Counted from the first letter of the stretch, positions 15,538-23,922 are shown. The stretch: 52,985 nucleotides of DNA from CAZBWE01 sp964495465 (GCA_964495465.1 CAZBWE010000006.1:1-52985), one strand, 5' to 3'. Program-made: numbers and translations. The notes: a model not told the origin generated them from the sequence alone.

Positions 15538-16473
15538 ATGGGATTAAAAGGGTTAAAAGAACCTCCACTGAAATTAATCCTGTTTGGTGGAAAAGGCGGC
15601 GTAGGAAAGACAACTTGTGCGTGTGGTACTGCCCTTTATTTAGCGAAGGATTTCAAAACGCTGATTCTTTCAACTGACCCGGCCCATTCGCTTGCTGATA
15701 GCTTAGGACAAAAACTTGGTGACCAGCCAAGCCGGATAGAAGGAATAAAGAATTTAAGTGCCCTTGAAGTAAACGCAGAAAAAGCTCTTTCAAAATTCAA
15801 AACAGAACACGAGGAAGAAATTAAAAAAATTGTAGAAACCGGTACTAACCTGGATGCCAGAGATATTGACTCGGTCTTTGCGTTACCTATACCCGGGATG
15901 GATGAGGTAATGGGTTTCAAGGCAATGATTGACCTGATAGACGAGGCAAAGTTTGATAAATATATCGTGGATACCGCACCTACCGGTCATGCCTTGCGGC
16001 TTCTAACTTCGCCACGATTGTTGGATGACTGGGTTAAGGTAATGGCAAATATGAGATGGAAATACAGGTATGTAGTTGAGACGTTTGCCGGCAAATATAA
16101 TCCTGATGAAGGTGATGACTTTCTGCTGACTATGAAAAAGACGGTGAAAAGGATAGAAAGTCTGCTTCGCGACCCAGCCAGAAGTGAGTTTATAGCTGTT
16201 ACTATCCCGGAAGATATGGCGATTTTAGAAACAGAGAGATTGATAAGAAGTCTGGGCAAATACGGAATAAGTGTCAGGCAATTAGTTATAAATAATGTTT
16301 TGCAGTCTGATGGTTGCCAGTTTTGTAGAGAAAAAAGAAAAGAACAGGACAAGTATATAAACCTCATAAGAGGAAAATTTAATGGGTTAGAAACAACAAT
16401 TGTTTCCGCGTGTTCCCACGAAATCAAAGGGCTAACGACATTGGCGGATTTTAAAAACCAGCTATTCAATTAG
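15538..16473 (+). CDS. ArsA/Get3-family ATPase
   Basis: 311 residues, the length of single-domain Get3/ArsA proteins. Deviant Walker A GGKGGVGKTTC at about 17-27; switch I region DTDPAHSL-like (LSTDPAHSLADSLGQ); switch II DTAPTGHALRLL. A CxxC pair (DGCQFCREKRKEQD) is near residue 260, as in Get3 dimers that bind zinc and shield hydrophobic tail segments. Arsenite-binding cysteines of ArsA are not in the usual places. Given its context between Hsp20 and Cdc48 in a gas vesicle island, targeting or holding of the hydrophobic GvpA protein is more plausible than arsenic transport, but unproven. Confidence 0.88.
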   Translation: MGLKGLKEPPLKLILFGGKGGVGKTTCACGTALYLAKDFKTLILSTDPAHSLADSLGQKLGDQPSRIEGIKNLSALEVNAEKALSKFKTEHEEEIKKIVETGTNLDARDIDSVFALPIPGMDEVMGFKAMIDLIDEAKFDKYIVDTAPTGHALRLLTSPRLLDDWVKVMANMRWKYRYVVETFAGKYNPDEGDDFLLTMKKTVKRIESLLRDPARSEFIAVTIPEDMAILETERLIRSLGKYGISVRQLVINNVLQSDGCQFCREKRKEQDKYINLIRGKFNGLETTIVSACSHEIKGLTTLADFKNQLFN

Positions 16474-16495
16474 CAGCAAGAGAAAGGCTCGTGGC

Positions 16496-18625
16496 ATGAA
16501 GCAATTTAAAGTAAAGGAGGCTTTACCCAAGGATGTGGGAAGGGCTATCGCCAGGATAGACCCTGAAGACATGAAGAATTTAGGTCTGGATGCGGGCCAG
16601 ATAGTAGAGATAGAAGGAAAAAGGAAGACCGCTGCCAAGGTGATGCCCTGCTATGCTGAGGACAGGGGGAAAAAAATAGTTCAGATAGACGGCATTACAA
16701 GAGAGAATGCCGAAGTTGGTCTTGATGAAAAGATAACGGTAGAAAGAGGCGAAAGCAGACCTGCCAAGAAAATCATGCTCGCCCCCTTGACAAATGGAGG
16801 GGTGCTTCAAAAGGATAAAGATGCCAAATACATCGGCTCTCTCATAGAAGGTTTGCCCTTAACAAGCGGTGATAAAATACGGGCGAGATTATTCGGCACT
16901 AAGACCTGCGATTTTTTAGTGGAAGACACAATACCGGATGGTGTGGTATCCGTCAGTTCTACAACCTTGATAAGAGTAAAATCAGCGGAAGGCAAAATCG
17001 AGAAAGCCAAAATATCTTATGAAGATATTGGGGGACTTAGCACCCAGGTTCAAAGAATAAGAGAGATGATTGAACTGCCTCTCAAATACCCTGAAGTCTT
17101 TGACAGGCTTGGCATCGAGGCACCGAAAGGTGTTTTCATGTATGGTCCACCAGGAACAGGAAAAACATTGACCGCCCGTGCTGTAGCCAATGAAACCGAT
17201 GCCTATTTTACCAGTATAACCGGCCCGGAGATTATGGGCAAATTTTACGGTGAGTCTGAAGCTCGCTTGCGTAGTGTTTTTGAAAATGCCCAGAAACATG
17301 CACCTGCCATAATCTTTATCGATGAGATTGATGCTATTGCACCCAAGCGGGAAGATATGGGCAGTGAAAAACAGGTTGAAAGGCGCGTAGTATCTCAGCT
17401 TTTGGCATTGATGGATGGATTAGAGTCCCGGGGGCACGTTATAGTTATTGGTGCAACAAATATTCCAAATACCATAGACCCAGCTTTGAGAAGGCCCGGA
17501 CGGTTTGACAGGGAAATCTCAATCCCTATACCTGATAAAAACGGCCGATTGGAGATATTAGAAATTCATACAAGAGGCATGCCTTTAGCAAAAGATGTCA
17601 GCCTTGAAAAATTAGCTGAAATCACTCACGGATTTGTTGGAGCAGACCTGGAAGCACTGGCCAGGGAAGCGGCTATGTCGGCCTTAAGGAAGATTCTGCC
17701 GAAGATTGACTTTGAATTGTCGGACATTCCTTATGAGACCCTGCTCAGATTGGAAATAACGATGGACAATTTTCTTGAGGCGATGAAAGAGATTGAGCCA
17801 TCCGCAATTAGAGAAGTATTTGTTGAAGTGCCGGATGTAAAGTGGTCTGACGTAGGCGGACTTGAGAACATCAAGCAGGAGCTCAAAGAGGCAATCGAAT
17901 GGCCGCTCAAATATCCAGACATATTCAACAAGGCCAGCACCAATCCGCCTAAAGGGATTTTGCTTTATGGCAAACCCGGAACCGGAAAAACACTCTTAGC
18001 CAAGGCCGTGGCTAATGAAAGCGGAGTCAATTTTATTTCCATCAAAGGCCCACAGCTTATCAGCCGTTACGTTGGTGAATCAGAACGAGGCGTGAGAGAG
18101 ACATTCAGAAAGGCAAAGCACGCTGCACCGACAATACTTTTCCTCGATGAGATAGATAGTCTCATCCCCAGAAGAGGCTCAAGCTCGACCGATGCTCATG
18201 TGACAGAAAGGGTAATAAGCCAATTCTTAACCGAAATGGATGGGATTGAGGAGCTTAAAGGAGTTGTGATTTTAGCAGCAACTAACAGATTGGATTTAGT
18301 TGACCCCGCGGTATTGCGAAGCGGCAGATTCGACCTTTTGTTTGAGCTGCCTGTGCCTGATGAGCAAACCAGAGAAGAAATTTTCAAAATACACACAAAA
18401 AACAAGCCGCTGAGCAACGACGTTGATTTAAAAAAACTGGTTAAAGAAACCGACGGCAAGGTCGGTTCGGATATAGAATTTATTTGCCGCAAGGCCTCCA
18501 TGTTTGCAATAAGAGAGTTCATCAATCAAAAGAAAGAAGGCAGAGATAAAAAGGAAGATTTCAAGGTTTCAATGCGGCATTTTGAAGAAGCTCTTAAAAT
18601 GCTGAAAGAGCAAAATAGCAAATGA
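16496..18625 (+). CDS. Cdc48/VCP-like double AAA+ ATPase
   Basis: 709 residues. The N-terminal ~180 residues match the Cdc48 N-domain (double-psi barrel: KVKEALPKDVGRAIARIDPE). D1 has Walker A GPPGTGKT at 217-224 and Walker B IIFIDEIDAIAPKRED; D2 has GKPGTGKTLLAKAVANES, ILFLDEIDSLIPRRG and the arginine finger region in DLVDPAVLRSGRFD. A hexameric unfoldase/segregase of this type is standard in archaea and eukaryotes and uncommon in bacteria. Position inside the vesicle gene set suggests disassembly or quality control of Gvp complexes. It follows the Get3-like gene by 22 nt. C-terminal hydrophobic-tyrosine tail of eukaryotic VCP is not seen. Confidence 0.92.
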   Translation: MKQFKVKEALPKDVGRAIARIDPEDMKNLGLDAGQIVEIEGKRKTAAKVMPCYAEDRGKKIVQIDGITRENAEVGLDEKITVERGESRPAKKIMLAPLTNGGVLQKDKDAKYIGSLIEGLPLTSGDKIRARLFGTKTCDFLVEDTIPDGVVSVSSTTLIRVKSAEGKIEKAKISYEDIGGLSTQVQRIREMIELPLKYPEVFDRLGIEAPKGVFMYGPPGTGKTLTARAVANETDAYFTSITGPEIMGKFYGESEARLRSVFENAQKHAPAIIFIDEIDAIAPKREDMGSEKQVERRVVSQLLALMDGLESRGHVIVIGATNIPNTIDPALRRPGRFDREISIPIPDKNGRLEILEIHTRGMPLAKDVSLEKLAEITHGFVGADLEALAREAAMSALRKILPKIDFELSDIPYETLLRLEITMDNFLEAMKEIEPSAIREVFVEVPDVKWSDVGGLENIKQELKEAIEWPLKYPDIFNKASTNPPKGILLYGKPGTGKTLLAKAVANESGVNFISIKGPQLISRYVGESERGVRETFRKAKHAAPTILFLDEIDSLIPRRGSSSTDAHVTERVISQFLTEMDGIEELKGVVILAATNRLDLVDPAVLRSGRFDLLFELPVPDEQTREEIFKIHTKNKPLSNDVDLKKLVKETDGKVGSDIEFICRKASMFAIREFINQKKEGRDKKEDFKVSMRHFEEALKMLKEQNSK

Positions 18626-18644
18626 GCAGTAAGGGGTAGACAAA

Positions 18645-18803
18645 ATGTTAGGTATTGTTGAAAAAGTCAAGGGCATATTTTGTGGTGATTTTGTACGTCA
18701 AATTATACGGCGGGAAAAATCTACACAGGCGCACGAAGAAACAAGGAACAAAATAGAGTCCGAGGAGCAAGCTCAGGATTGTGAAGAGGCTGCTCCTGAT
18801 TAG
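18645..18803 (+). CDS. Small unknown protein after Cdc48
   Basis: 52 residues starting MLGIVEKVKGIFCGDFVRQI, then a highly charged, Glu-rich tail. AAGGGG lies eight to ten bases upstream of the ATG, and codon use resembles its neighbours, so I take it as real. Two Cys (positions 13 and 46). The N-terminal ~20 residues could form an amphipathic helix. No family recognised. It lies between the Cdc48 gene and a strong hairpin and could be an adaptor. Confidence 0.6.
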   Translation: MLGIVEKVKGIFCGDFVRQIIRREKSTQAHEETRNKIESEEQAQDCEEAAPD

Positions 18804-18849
18804 GTAAATATAAAGTGGCTTTTTTCTTCTTGGCTTTCTGAAGATAGGT

Positions 18850-18886
18850 GCCTTAGGGAAGGGTAAATCAACCCTTTCCCTAAGGC
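18850..18886 (+). promoter_or_regulatory. Strong stem-loop between the chaperone genes and the GvpF/L block
   Basis: GCCTTAGGGAAGGGT pairs with ACCCTTTCCCTAAGGC (one bulged base) around a 6-nt loop AAATCA. The stem is about 15 bp, far stronger than others nearby, but there is no T-tract, so it is more likely an mRNA processing or stabilising structure, or a partial terminator that lowers expression of the downstream genes. Confidence 0.55.
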
Positions 18887-18915
18887 CCACAATGACTAAA
18901 AGCAAAAGGTGTGTT

Positions 18916-20019
18916 ATGGAAAAGATTGGCCAATATATTTACGGGGTCATAAACTCCGGCACCGAAGAATTTTTTGATATGGATGAGATTGTAAGCTTTG
19001 ACGATATTTATCCTTTAAGAAGCCCCGCCGAAGTTGTAAAGAGCAGCAAAATTTCCAACCGTGCATATACCATTTCTTTTCGGGACATTGCTGCCGTGGT
19101 AAAAGATTCAGAAATTGTCGATTACAGTCATATGCCCAAGGACACTCTGGGCAGACTGCTTGTCAGTCATCAGCAGTTAATCGAAAAGGTAATGACCAGG
19201 CATACCATTATCCCCATGAGGCTGGGAACTTTTGCTCGGGACGAAGCTGAAGTCAGAGAAATTTTAGTTCGTGGCTGCAGGACAATTAAGGATATATTCG
19301 CCAGGGCCAAAAACAGCATAGAGATTGATGTAGTCGCAACGTTAAATGATTTTAATTCTTTTCTCCAGGAGGTCTCGGCCGAGGAAGAGATAAAGACACT
19401 CAAACAATCACTCCTAAGCAAAGAAGGCGGTGTTACTGTGGACGACCAAATGAGAGTAGGCGTGCTGGTCAAAAGGTATTCAGACAAGAAAAAAACCGAA
19501 TATGCTGACCGGATACAAAGTGGCCTAAGCGAAGTTACTCAAGATTTCAAGGCCCATGACCTTATGGATGATAAAATGGTGCTTAACACCGCGTTCCTTA
19601 TGGACAAGAACAAGCAGAAAGATTTCGAGTGGAAGGTAGATGAGGTCAACAACAAATTTGAGGAGAAACTAAATTTCAGATGTGTGGGCCCGCTTCCGCC
19701 ATATAGCTTCTATACCCTTGAGGTAAAGAAGCCGCGATTCGAAGAAGTAGATTGGGCCAGAAGGAAATTAGGGCTCACAGATGATTTTATAACTGCAAGC
19801 CGGATTAAAAAAGCTCACCGCCGCTTGGCTTTAACCTGCCATCCGGATAAGAACCCCAACACTCCGGGCGTAGAAAAGAAATTTGATGATATGACCAGAG
19901 CTTACAGGATACTTCTGGATTACTATCGAGCTTCAAACCGAACAGAAGAAACAGATGGTTGTTGTTTTAGTGAGGAAGCTTTTGAAAAGAATATGATGTT
20001 AGTTACCACGGTGGACTGA
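18916..20019 (+). CDS. gvpF/L: GvpF/L-family protein fused to a C-terminal J-domain
   Basis: 367 residues from the ATG at 18916, preferred over 18892 because AAAGGTG lies upstream and the GvpF start (M..IGQYIYGVI) aligns there. Residues 1-270 are a GvpF/L: RDIAAVVKDSEI, HQQLIEKVM, TIIPMRLGTFA, VLNTAFLMDK and the closing CVGPLPPYSFY. Residues ~276-340 are a J-domain: DWARRKLGL, SRIKKAHRRLALTCHPDKNP (HPD at 309-311), DDMTRAYRILLDYYR. J-domains stimulate Hsp70 (DnaK), so this GvpF could bring DnaK to GvpA. The N-part GvpF binds GvpA in known systems. The stop overlaps closely with the next start (1 base gap), the first of four further GvpF/L genes. Confidence 0.92.
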   Translation: MEKIGQYIYGVINSGTEEFFDMDEIVSFDDIYPLRSPAEVVKSSKISNRAYTISFRDIAAVVKDSEIVDYSHMPKDTLGRLLVSHQQLIEKVMTRHTIIPMRLGTFARDEAEVREILVRGCRTIKDIFARAKNSIEIDVVATLNDFNSFLQEVSAEEEIKTLKQSLLSKEGGVTVDDQMRVGVLVKRYSDKKKTEYADRIQSGLSEVTQDFKAHDLMDDKMVLNTAFLMDKNKQKDFEWKVDEVNNKFEEKLNFRCVGPLPPYSFYTLEVKKPRFEEVDWARRKLGLTDDFITASRIKKAHRRLALTCHPDKNPNTPGVEKKFDDMTRAYRILLDYYRASNRTEETDGCCFSEEAFEKNMMLVTTVD

Positions 20020-20020
20020 C

Positions 20021-20791
20021 ATGGAAAAGGAAGGAAAATATATTTACTGCATTACTGAGACGAAGCAGGAAAGGAACTTCGGCCCCATAGGGGTCGGCCA
20101 AAGGGGCGATGAGGTTTTAACTATTGGCTATGATGACTTGAGCATGGTAGTAAGCAGCTATCCTATGGCGAAGATTTCTATGAATAGAGAGAATATGTTA
20201 TCCCACCAGAAGGTAATCGAAAAGGTTATGGATGAGTTTGACAGTGTCCTTCCGGTTCGATTTGGCACTATTGCTGCAAGCGCTGATGAGATAAGGAGTC
20301 TGTTGGACAGAAGGTACAGAGAATTTAAGAGCGCCCTAACCGATATGAATCACAAAGTGGAGTTGGGGGTTAAAGGCATATGGGAAAATATGGATGTCAT
20401 TTTTGATGAGATTGTCCGAGACAATAGAGAAATCAAGAGATTGAAAGAAAAAATTGCAAGCGATATGACCAGAAATAACGCCCAGATGAAAATAGAAGTC
20501 GGCAAGATGGTTGAACAAGCTTTGCAAAAGAAAAAAGAACAGGAAGCTGAAAGAGTGGTGGATGCATTAAGAAGAACAGCTTTTGACCATAAGCTTAACA
20601 AGACCATCAGCGATGAGATGCTTATAAATGCTGCCTTTCTCGTGGATAAGGGCAGGGAAAAAGAATTTGACAATATTATGGATGATTTGGGTGATGAATA
20701 CAAAGATAGAGTAAAGTTTTTGTACGCGGGACCATTGCCTGTATTTAACTTTGTCAACATTGTGATTTATCCAGAGGAATGGGAGAAATAA
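20021..20791 (+). CDS. gvpF/L: GvpF/L-family protein, second paralogue
   Basis: 256 residues. Begins MEKEGKYIYCITE, with LSMVVSSYP, LSHQKVIEKVMDEF, SVLPVRFGTIA, MLINAAFLVDKGR and the closing YAGPLPVFNFVNIVI. It lacks any J-domain. GvpF/L proteins bind the GvpA subunit and hold it soluble or nucleate assembly. It is 20-28% shorter than the preceding fusion because the J-part is absent. It overlaps the frame of the following GvpF/L by a few bases (possible start 20779) or is separated from 20794 by two bases. Confidence 0.92.
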   Translation: MEKEGKYIYCITETKQERNFGPIGVGQRGDEVLTIGYDDLSMVVSSYPMAKISMNRENMLSHQKVIEKVMDEFDSVLPVRFGTIAASADEIRSLLDRRYREFKSALTDMNHKVELGVKGIWENMDVIFDEIVRDNREIKRLKEKIASDMTRNNAQMKIEVGKMVEQALQKKKEQEAERVVDALRRTAFDHKLNKTISDEMLINAAFLVDKGREKEFDNIMDDLGDEYKDRVKFLYAGPLPVFNFVNIVIYPEEWEK

Positions 20792-20793
20792 AG

Positions 20794-21561
20794 ATGGATG
20801 TAGCTACCAAGGAAGGCAAATACATATATTGTGTGGTAGACTCGAATCAACATCAGTCTTTCGGCCCGCTGGGAATCGGGTGCCGAGGCGATGAGTTGTA
20901 TACTGTTTGTGTTGATGATATAGCTGCTGTGGTAAGTAATGCTCCGATTAAAAAATATCGTATCTCGAGAGAAAACTCGCTTGCTCATGAAAAGGCAATT
21001 GAAGAGGTGATGGCTGAATATACGGTTCTGCCGGTCAGATTTGCCACAATTGCAGAAGATGAAGAAGAAGTAAAGAGAATATTGGAAGCAGAGCATGATA
21101 GGTTCAGAGAACTGTTGAGCCAGATGAAGGACAAAACTGAGATTAGCGTTAAAGCAATATTTAAAGAAGATGTTATTTACAAGTATATCCTGGAAAACTA
21201 TGAAGAAATAAGGGTACTAAAAGAGAAAATTGCAGCGTTGCCTTCCGAAAAGACGCATTATCAACGTATGGAGATAGGAGGAATGGTTGAGACAGCTTTA
21301 CGGCGGGAAAAACTGATTGTTGAAGAGGATATTTTGAACTCCCTGTCGCCCTTGTCTGTAGAAGTCAAGACCAACGACCCTTATGGTGAGCTGATGATTA
21401 TTAACGCTGCGTTTTTAGTAGAGAACGAAAAGGAAGCTGACTTTGACCACCAGGTACAGGAACTTGAGGATAAATATGGTGAAAAAGTGAACTTTAAGTA
21501 TGTAGGGCCGCTGCCGCCTTTTAATTTTGTTAATCTTATAATTGAGACTGGAAAATACTAA
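20794..21561 (+). CDS. gvpF/L: GvpF/L-family protein, third paralogue
   Basis: 255 residues from 20794; an in-frame ATG at 20779 would overlap the previous gene and is less well placed relative to GGAG (20782-20785). The sequence MDVATKEGKYIYCVVDSNQH is followed by IAAVVSNAPI, LAHEKAIEEVM, TVLPVRFATIAEDEEEV, MIINAAFLVENEKE and YVGPLPPFNFVNLII, closely similar to the second paralogue, which suggests local gene duplication. The final base of the stop overlaps the gvpG start (TAATG). Confidence 0.92.
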   Translation: MDVATKEGKYIYCVVDSNQHQSFGPLGIGCRGDELYTVCVDDIAAVVSNAPIKKYRISRENSLAHEKAIEEVMAEYTVLPVRFATIAEDEEEVKRILEAEHDRFRELLSQMKDKTEISVKAIFKEDVIYKYILENYEEIRVLKEKIAALPSEKTHYQRMEIGGMVETALRREKLIVEEDILNSLSPLSVEVKTNDPYGELMIINAAFLVENEKEADFDHQVQELEDKYGEKVNFKYVGPLPPFNFVNLIIETGKY

Positions 21562-21800
21562 TGTTTTTAATTGATAGCATATTGCTTGCGCCACTAAAAG
21601 GTGTTGTTTGGCTGGGAGAAAAGCTCAACGAAATGGCCAAGAAGGAATTAAGTGATGCCGGTCGTATAAAAGAGGAGCTTATGCGATTGCAGCTGCAGTT
21701 TGAACTGGATGAAATAGGCCAGCAGGAATATGACCAAAAGGAAAAAGAACTTTTGGACCGGTTGGATGCCATTACAAATGCAGAAGAAAAGGAGATGTAA
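21561..21800 (+). CDS. gvpG: Gas vesicle protein GvpG
   Basis: 79 residues. The GvpG signature is present: MFLIDSILLAPLKGVVWLGE, then an amphipathic, charged helix with the ELMRLQLQFELDEIGQQEYDQ stretch typical of the family and a Glu/Lys-rich tail. GvpG is a small accessory protein found with GvpF/L and thought to act in the early assembly complex. The start shares a base with the stop of the preceding gvpF/L, indicating coupled translation. It is followed three bases later by gvpO. Confidence 0.93.
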   Translation: MFLIDSILLAPLKGVVWLGEKLNEMAKKELSDAGRIKEELMRLQLQFELDEIGQQEYDQKEKELLDRLDAITNAEEKEM

Positions 21801-21803
21801 AAA

Positions 21804-22067
21804 ATGACCAGTATAGAAGAAGCTAAAGATAGTGTTGTAGAGTTCCTGCAAAAGGCTCTTAACGTAAAGGACGTAAAGGTTATCGGCGTAACAAAGGTTA
21901 ACAACCAGTGGCACATTGAGGCGGAAGTCTATGAAGAGAATTCCTTTTTGAAGTCTCTTGGACTGCCTACGAGGGTGCAGGACAGGAACATCTATGAAGT
22001 CAGGCTAAGCGATAATCTGGAAGTTGAATCTTACGAACGTCAAGGCCACACGCTGGCAGCCAGCTAA
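21804..22067 (+). CDS. gvpO: Gas vesicle protein GvpO
   Basis: 87 residues. The family pattern is EEAKDSVVEFLQKALN, VTKVNNQWHIEAEVYEEN and the closing RNIYEVRLSDNLEVESYER. In haloarchaea GvpO is needed for vesicle formation and may affect expression; its biochemical task is not settled. The ribosome site AGGAG is well placed. It ends 20 nt before the next GvpF/L gene. Confidence 0.9.
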   Translation: MTSIEEAKDSVVEFLQKALNVKDVKVIGVTKVNNQWHIEAEVYEENSFLKSLGLPTRVQDRNIYEVRLSDNLEVESYERQGHTLAAS

Positions 22068-22086
22068 TTTATCAAGGGTTAAAGTG

Positions 22087-22902
22087 ATGGCAGAAAACGG
22101 ACAGCTTGTATACCTGTATTGTGTTGTAGATAGCGAGCCAACAATAAAGCAAGTAGAAGACTCGGAGAATAACCTCTATTCTATTTGCCATAACGGCCTT
22201 TATGCAGTTGTCCGTGAAGTTGAACAGCAGGAATTTGGTGAGGAAGGCCTAAAGAAAAATATGGCTGATTTCGAGTGGGTCAAGACAAAGGCAGGCTTAC
22301 ATGAAAGGATAATAGAGCAGGTTATGAGCAACATCAGTGTGATACCTTTTAAGTTCAGTACCCTGTTTAACACAGATGAAAGCCTAAAAGCTATGCTTGA
22401 GCAATATGGCCAGGAGTTTAAGGCGATTCTAAGGAGATTAGCACACAAACAGGAATGGGGGCTTAAGATTTATTGTAATCTGGAAAAACTAAAGGGCAGT
22501 TTTCTTAGCAACCAGGAGAAGATATTGGAAATTGAAGATGAAATTAAATCTTCTTCAGTTGGCAAAGGCTATTTTCTTAAGAAGAAAAAAGACCAGCTTA
22601 TTGAAAGAATGTTGAATGACAAAATCAATGAATGCAGCCAGGAAAACTTCGAATTACTGAAAGAGTTAAGCTTCGAGGCTCGCATAAACAGGCTGTTGCC
22701 AAAGGAAGTAACCGAAAGAGAAGATGACATGGTTCTAAATTCTGCCTTTCTGGTTGATAGAGATGAAGTAGATGATTTCCAAAACATGGTCGATACATTG
22801 AAAGTGCACTACGAAAGCAAAGGTTTTTTCATAGATTGTACCGGCCCATGGCCGCCGTATAATTTCTGTGGGCTTTCAAATAGGAAAGGGCAAAATGAAT
22901 AG
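22087..22902 (+). CDS. gvpF/L: GvpF/L-family protein, fourth paralogue
   Basis: 271 residues from ATG 22087 (MAENGQLVYLYCVVDSE), chosen over the longer frame from 22024 that would overlap gvpO. Typical lines: LYAVVREVEQ, HERIIEQVM, SVIPFKFSTLF, MVLNSAFLVDRDE and CTGPWPPYNFCG. It is more divergent than paralogues two and three, with a Lys-rich insert (LKKKKDQLIERML). It overlaps the minor shell protein gene at 22895 by eight bases. Confidence 0.9.
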   Translation: MAENGQLVYLYCVVDSEPTIKQVEDSENNLYSICHNGLYAVVREVEQQEFGEEGLKKNMADFEWVKTKAGLHERIIEQVMSNISVIPFKFSTLFNTDESLKAMLEQYGQEFKAILRRLAHKQEWGLKIYCNLEKLKGSFLSNQEKILEIEDEIKSSSVGKGYFLKKKKDQLIERMLNDKINECSQENFELLKELSFEARINRLLPKEVTEREDDMVLNSAFLVDRDEVDDFQNMVDTLKVHYESKGFFIDCTGPWPPYNFCGLSNRKGQNE

Positions 22903-23098
22903 TGTCGTGGTAAAATCGAAAGAGGTGACTCTCTTAGAAATTCTGGACAGAGTCCTGGATAAGGGTGTAGTCATATCAGGTGATATGGTTATTTCTGTAG
23001 CAGACGTTGACCTTATATATTTGGGGCTGAAGGTTTTGCTCAGCTCAGTGGAAACCATCGAAAAGTTAAGAGGTTCACCATTTGTTGGGCCGATGTAG
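22895..23098 (+). CDS. Minor GvpA-family protein (GvpM/S/J type)
   Basis: 67 residues from ATG 22895, which has AGGAAAGGG upstream. It has the GvpA fold (LLEILDRVLDKGVVISGDMV, then VADVDLIYLGLKVLLSSVET) but with GD and DVDLIYL in the place of the DAW and GIELLAIE of GvpA, the pattern seen in GvpJ, GvpM and GvpS. Such proteins are minor or nucleation components rather than the bulk shell. I cannot decide the exact letter. It starts inside the end of the preceding gvpF/L gene (8-base overlap) and is followed by the fifth paralogue after 14 nt. Confidence 0.88.
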   Translation: MNSVVVKSKEVTLLEILDRVLDKGVVISGDMVISVADVDLIYLGLKVLLSSVETIEKLRGSPFVGPM

Positions 23099-23112
23099 GA
23101 GGCAAGATAATT

Positions 23113-23922
23113 ATGAAGTTATATCTATATGGCATAATAGATTCCAGTGACCAAATAACCGAATCAATTTATGGATTAGAAAGTGCTGGTGTTTATAGCA
23201 TTCCCTTCTGCGATATAGGAGCAGTTGTTAGTGAAATTAGCCAGCCAATTCGAGATGCAACTGAAGGTGCTGTTTCAGAACATGAGGCAGTTGTAGAAAA
23301 GCTTATGGTCAATTTTACCGTTTTACCCGTGAGATTTAGGACTATTATTGATAGTAGAGACGGCCTACTTTCAATGATGCAGGCCCACTATAAGGATTTT
23401 AAAGATAATCTGGGAAGACTCCATAATAAGCTCGAGTTCGGCATAAAGGTCATCTGGCCGTCAGATAAAATAAAAGGGCGGATGATTAATACTTACAAGA
23501 AAAGCTCCGAGAAACTGTCCGTATCAAATGATTCATCGAACAAAAGATTTATGAGAGACAAGTTTGAAAAATACAAATTGGACGAAGAGTTTGAAAAGAA
23601 GGCCAATAAGTTTATTAACGTTATGGACATCTTCTTCAGTAAGTTTGCAGCGGAAAAGAAACTTGGAAAGTTGAAAAGCGAGAACTTGCTTTTAGATGCA
23701 GTTTATTTGGTTGAGAAAGACAACCAAGACAATTTCAAGGAGGCTTTCGAGCACATCAAAAGTGCCCATAAAGGCTTCAAATTTCTGTTCAGCGGCCCCT
23801 GGCCTGTCTACAACTTCGTCATTTTACCGAAGAAAAGTGGCTTGCTTATAAATTCTGGGCAAGAAGATTTGTTCGATAAAGTAATCCAACATAGGGACTT
23901 TGTAGGAGCCAATAAGACATGA
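23113..23922 (+). CDS. gvpF/L: GvpF/L-family protein, fifth paralogue
   Basis: 269 residues with a strong AGGAGG ribosome site. MKLYLYGIIDSSD, IGAVVSEISQP, HEAVVEKLMV, TVLPVRFRTIID, LLLDAVYLVEKDN and FSGPWPVYNFVILPK show the family. A Lys-rich central segment (~125-185) and a divergent C-terminal tail differ from the other copies. Ends within the start of gvpK (ATGA overlap at 23919-23922), so the pair is coupled. Confidence 0.9.
   Translation: MKLYLYGIIDSSDQITESIYGLESAGVYSIPFCDIGAVVSEISQPIRDATEGAVSEHEAVVEKLMVNFTVLPVRFRTIIDSRDGLLSMMQAHYKDFKDNLGRLHNKLEFGIKVIWPSDKIKGRMINTYKKSSEKLSVSNDSSNKRFMRDKFEKYKLDEEFEKKANKFINVMDIFFSKFAAEKKLGKLKSENLLLDAVYLVEKDNQDNFKEAFEHIKSAHKGFKFLFSGPWPVYNFVILPKKSGLLINSGQEDLFDKVIQHRDFVGANKT

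Noticed and set aside
15538..16473. Arsenic resistance ATPase
   Set aside because: No ars genes nearby, single ATPase domain with a Get3-like CxxC, and placement in the gas vesicle cluster point elsewhere; arsenic pumping is kept only as an alternative.
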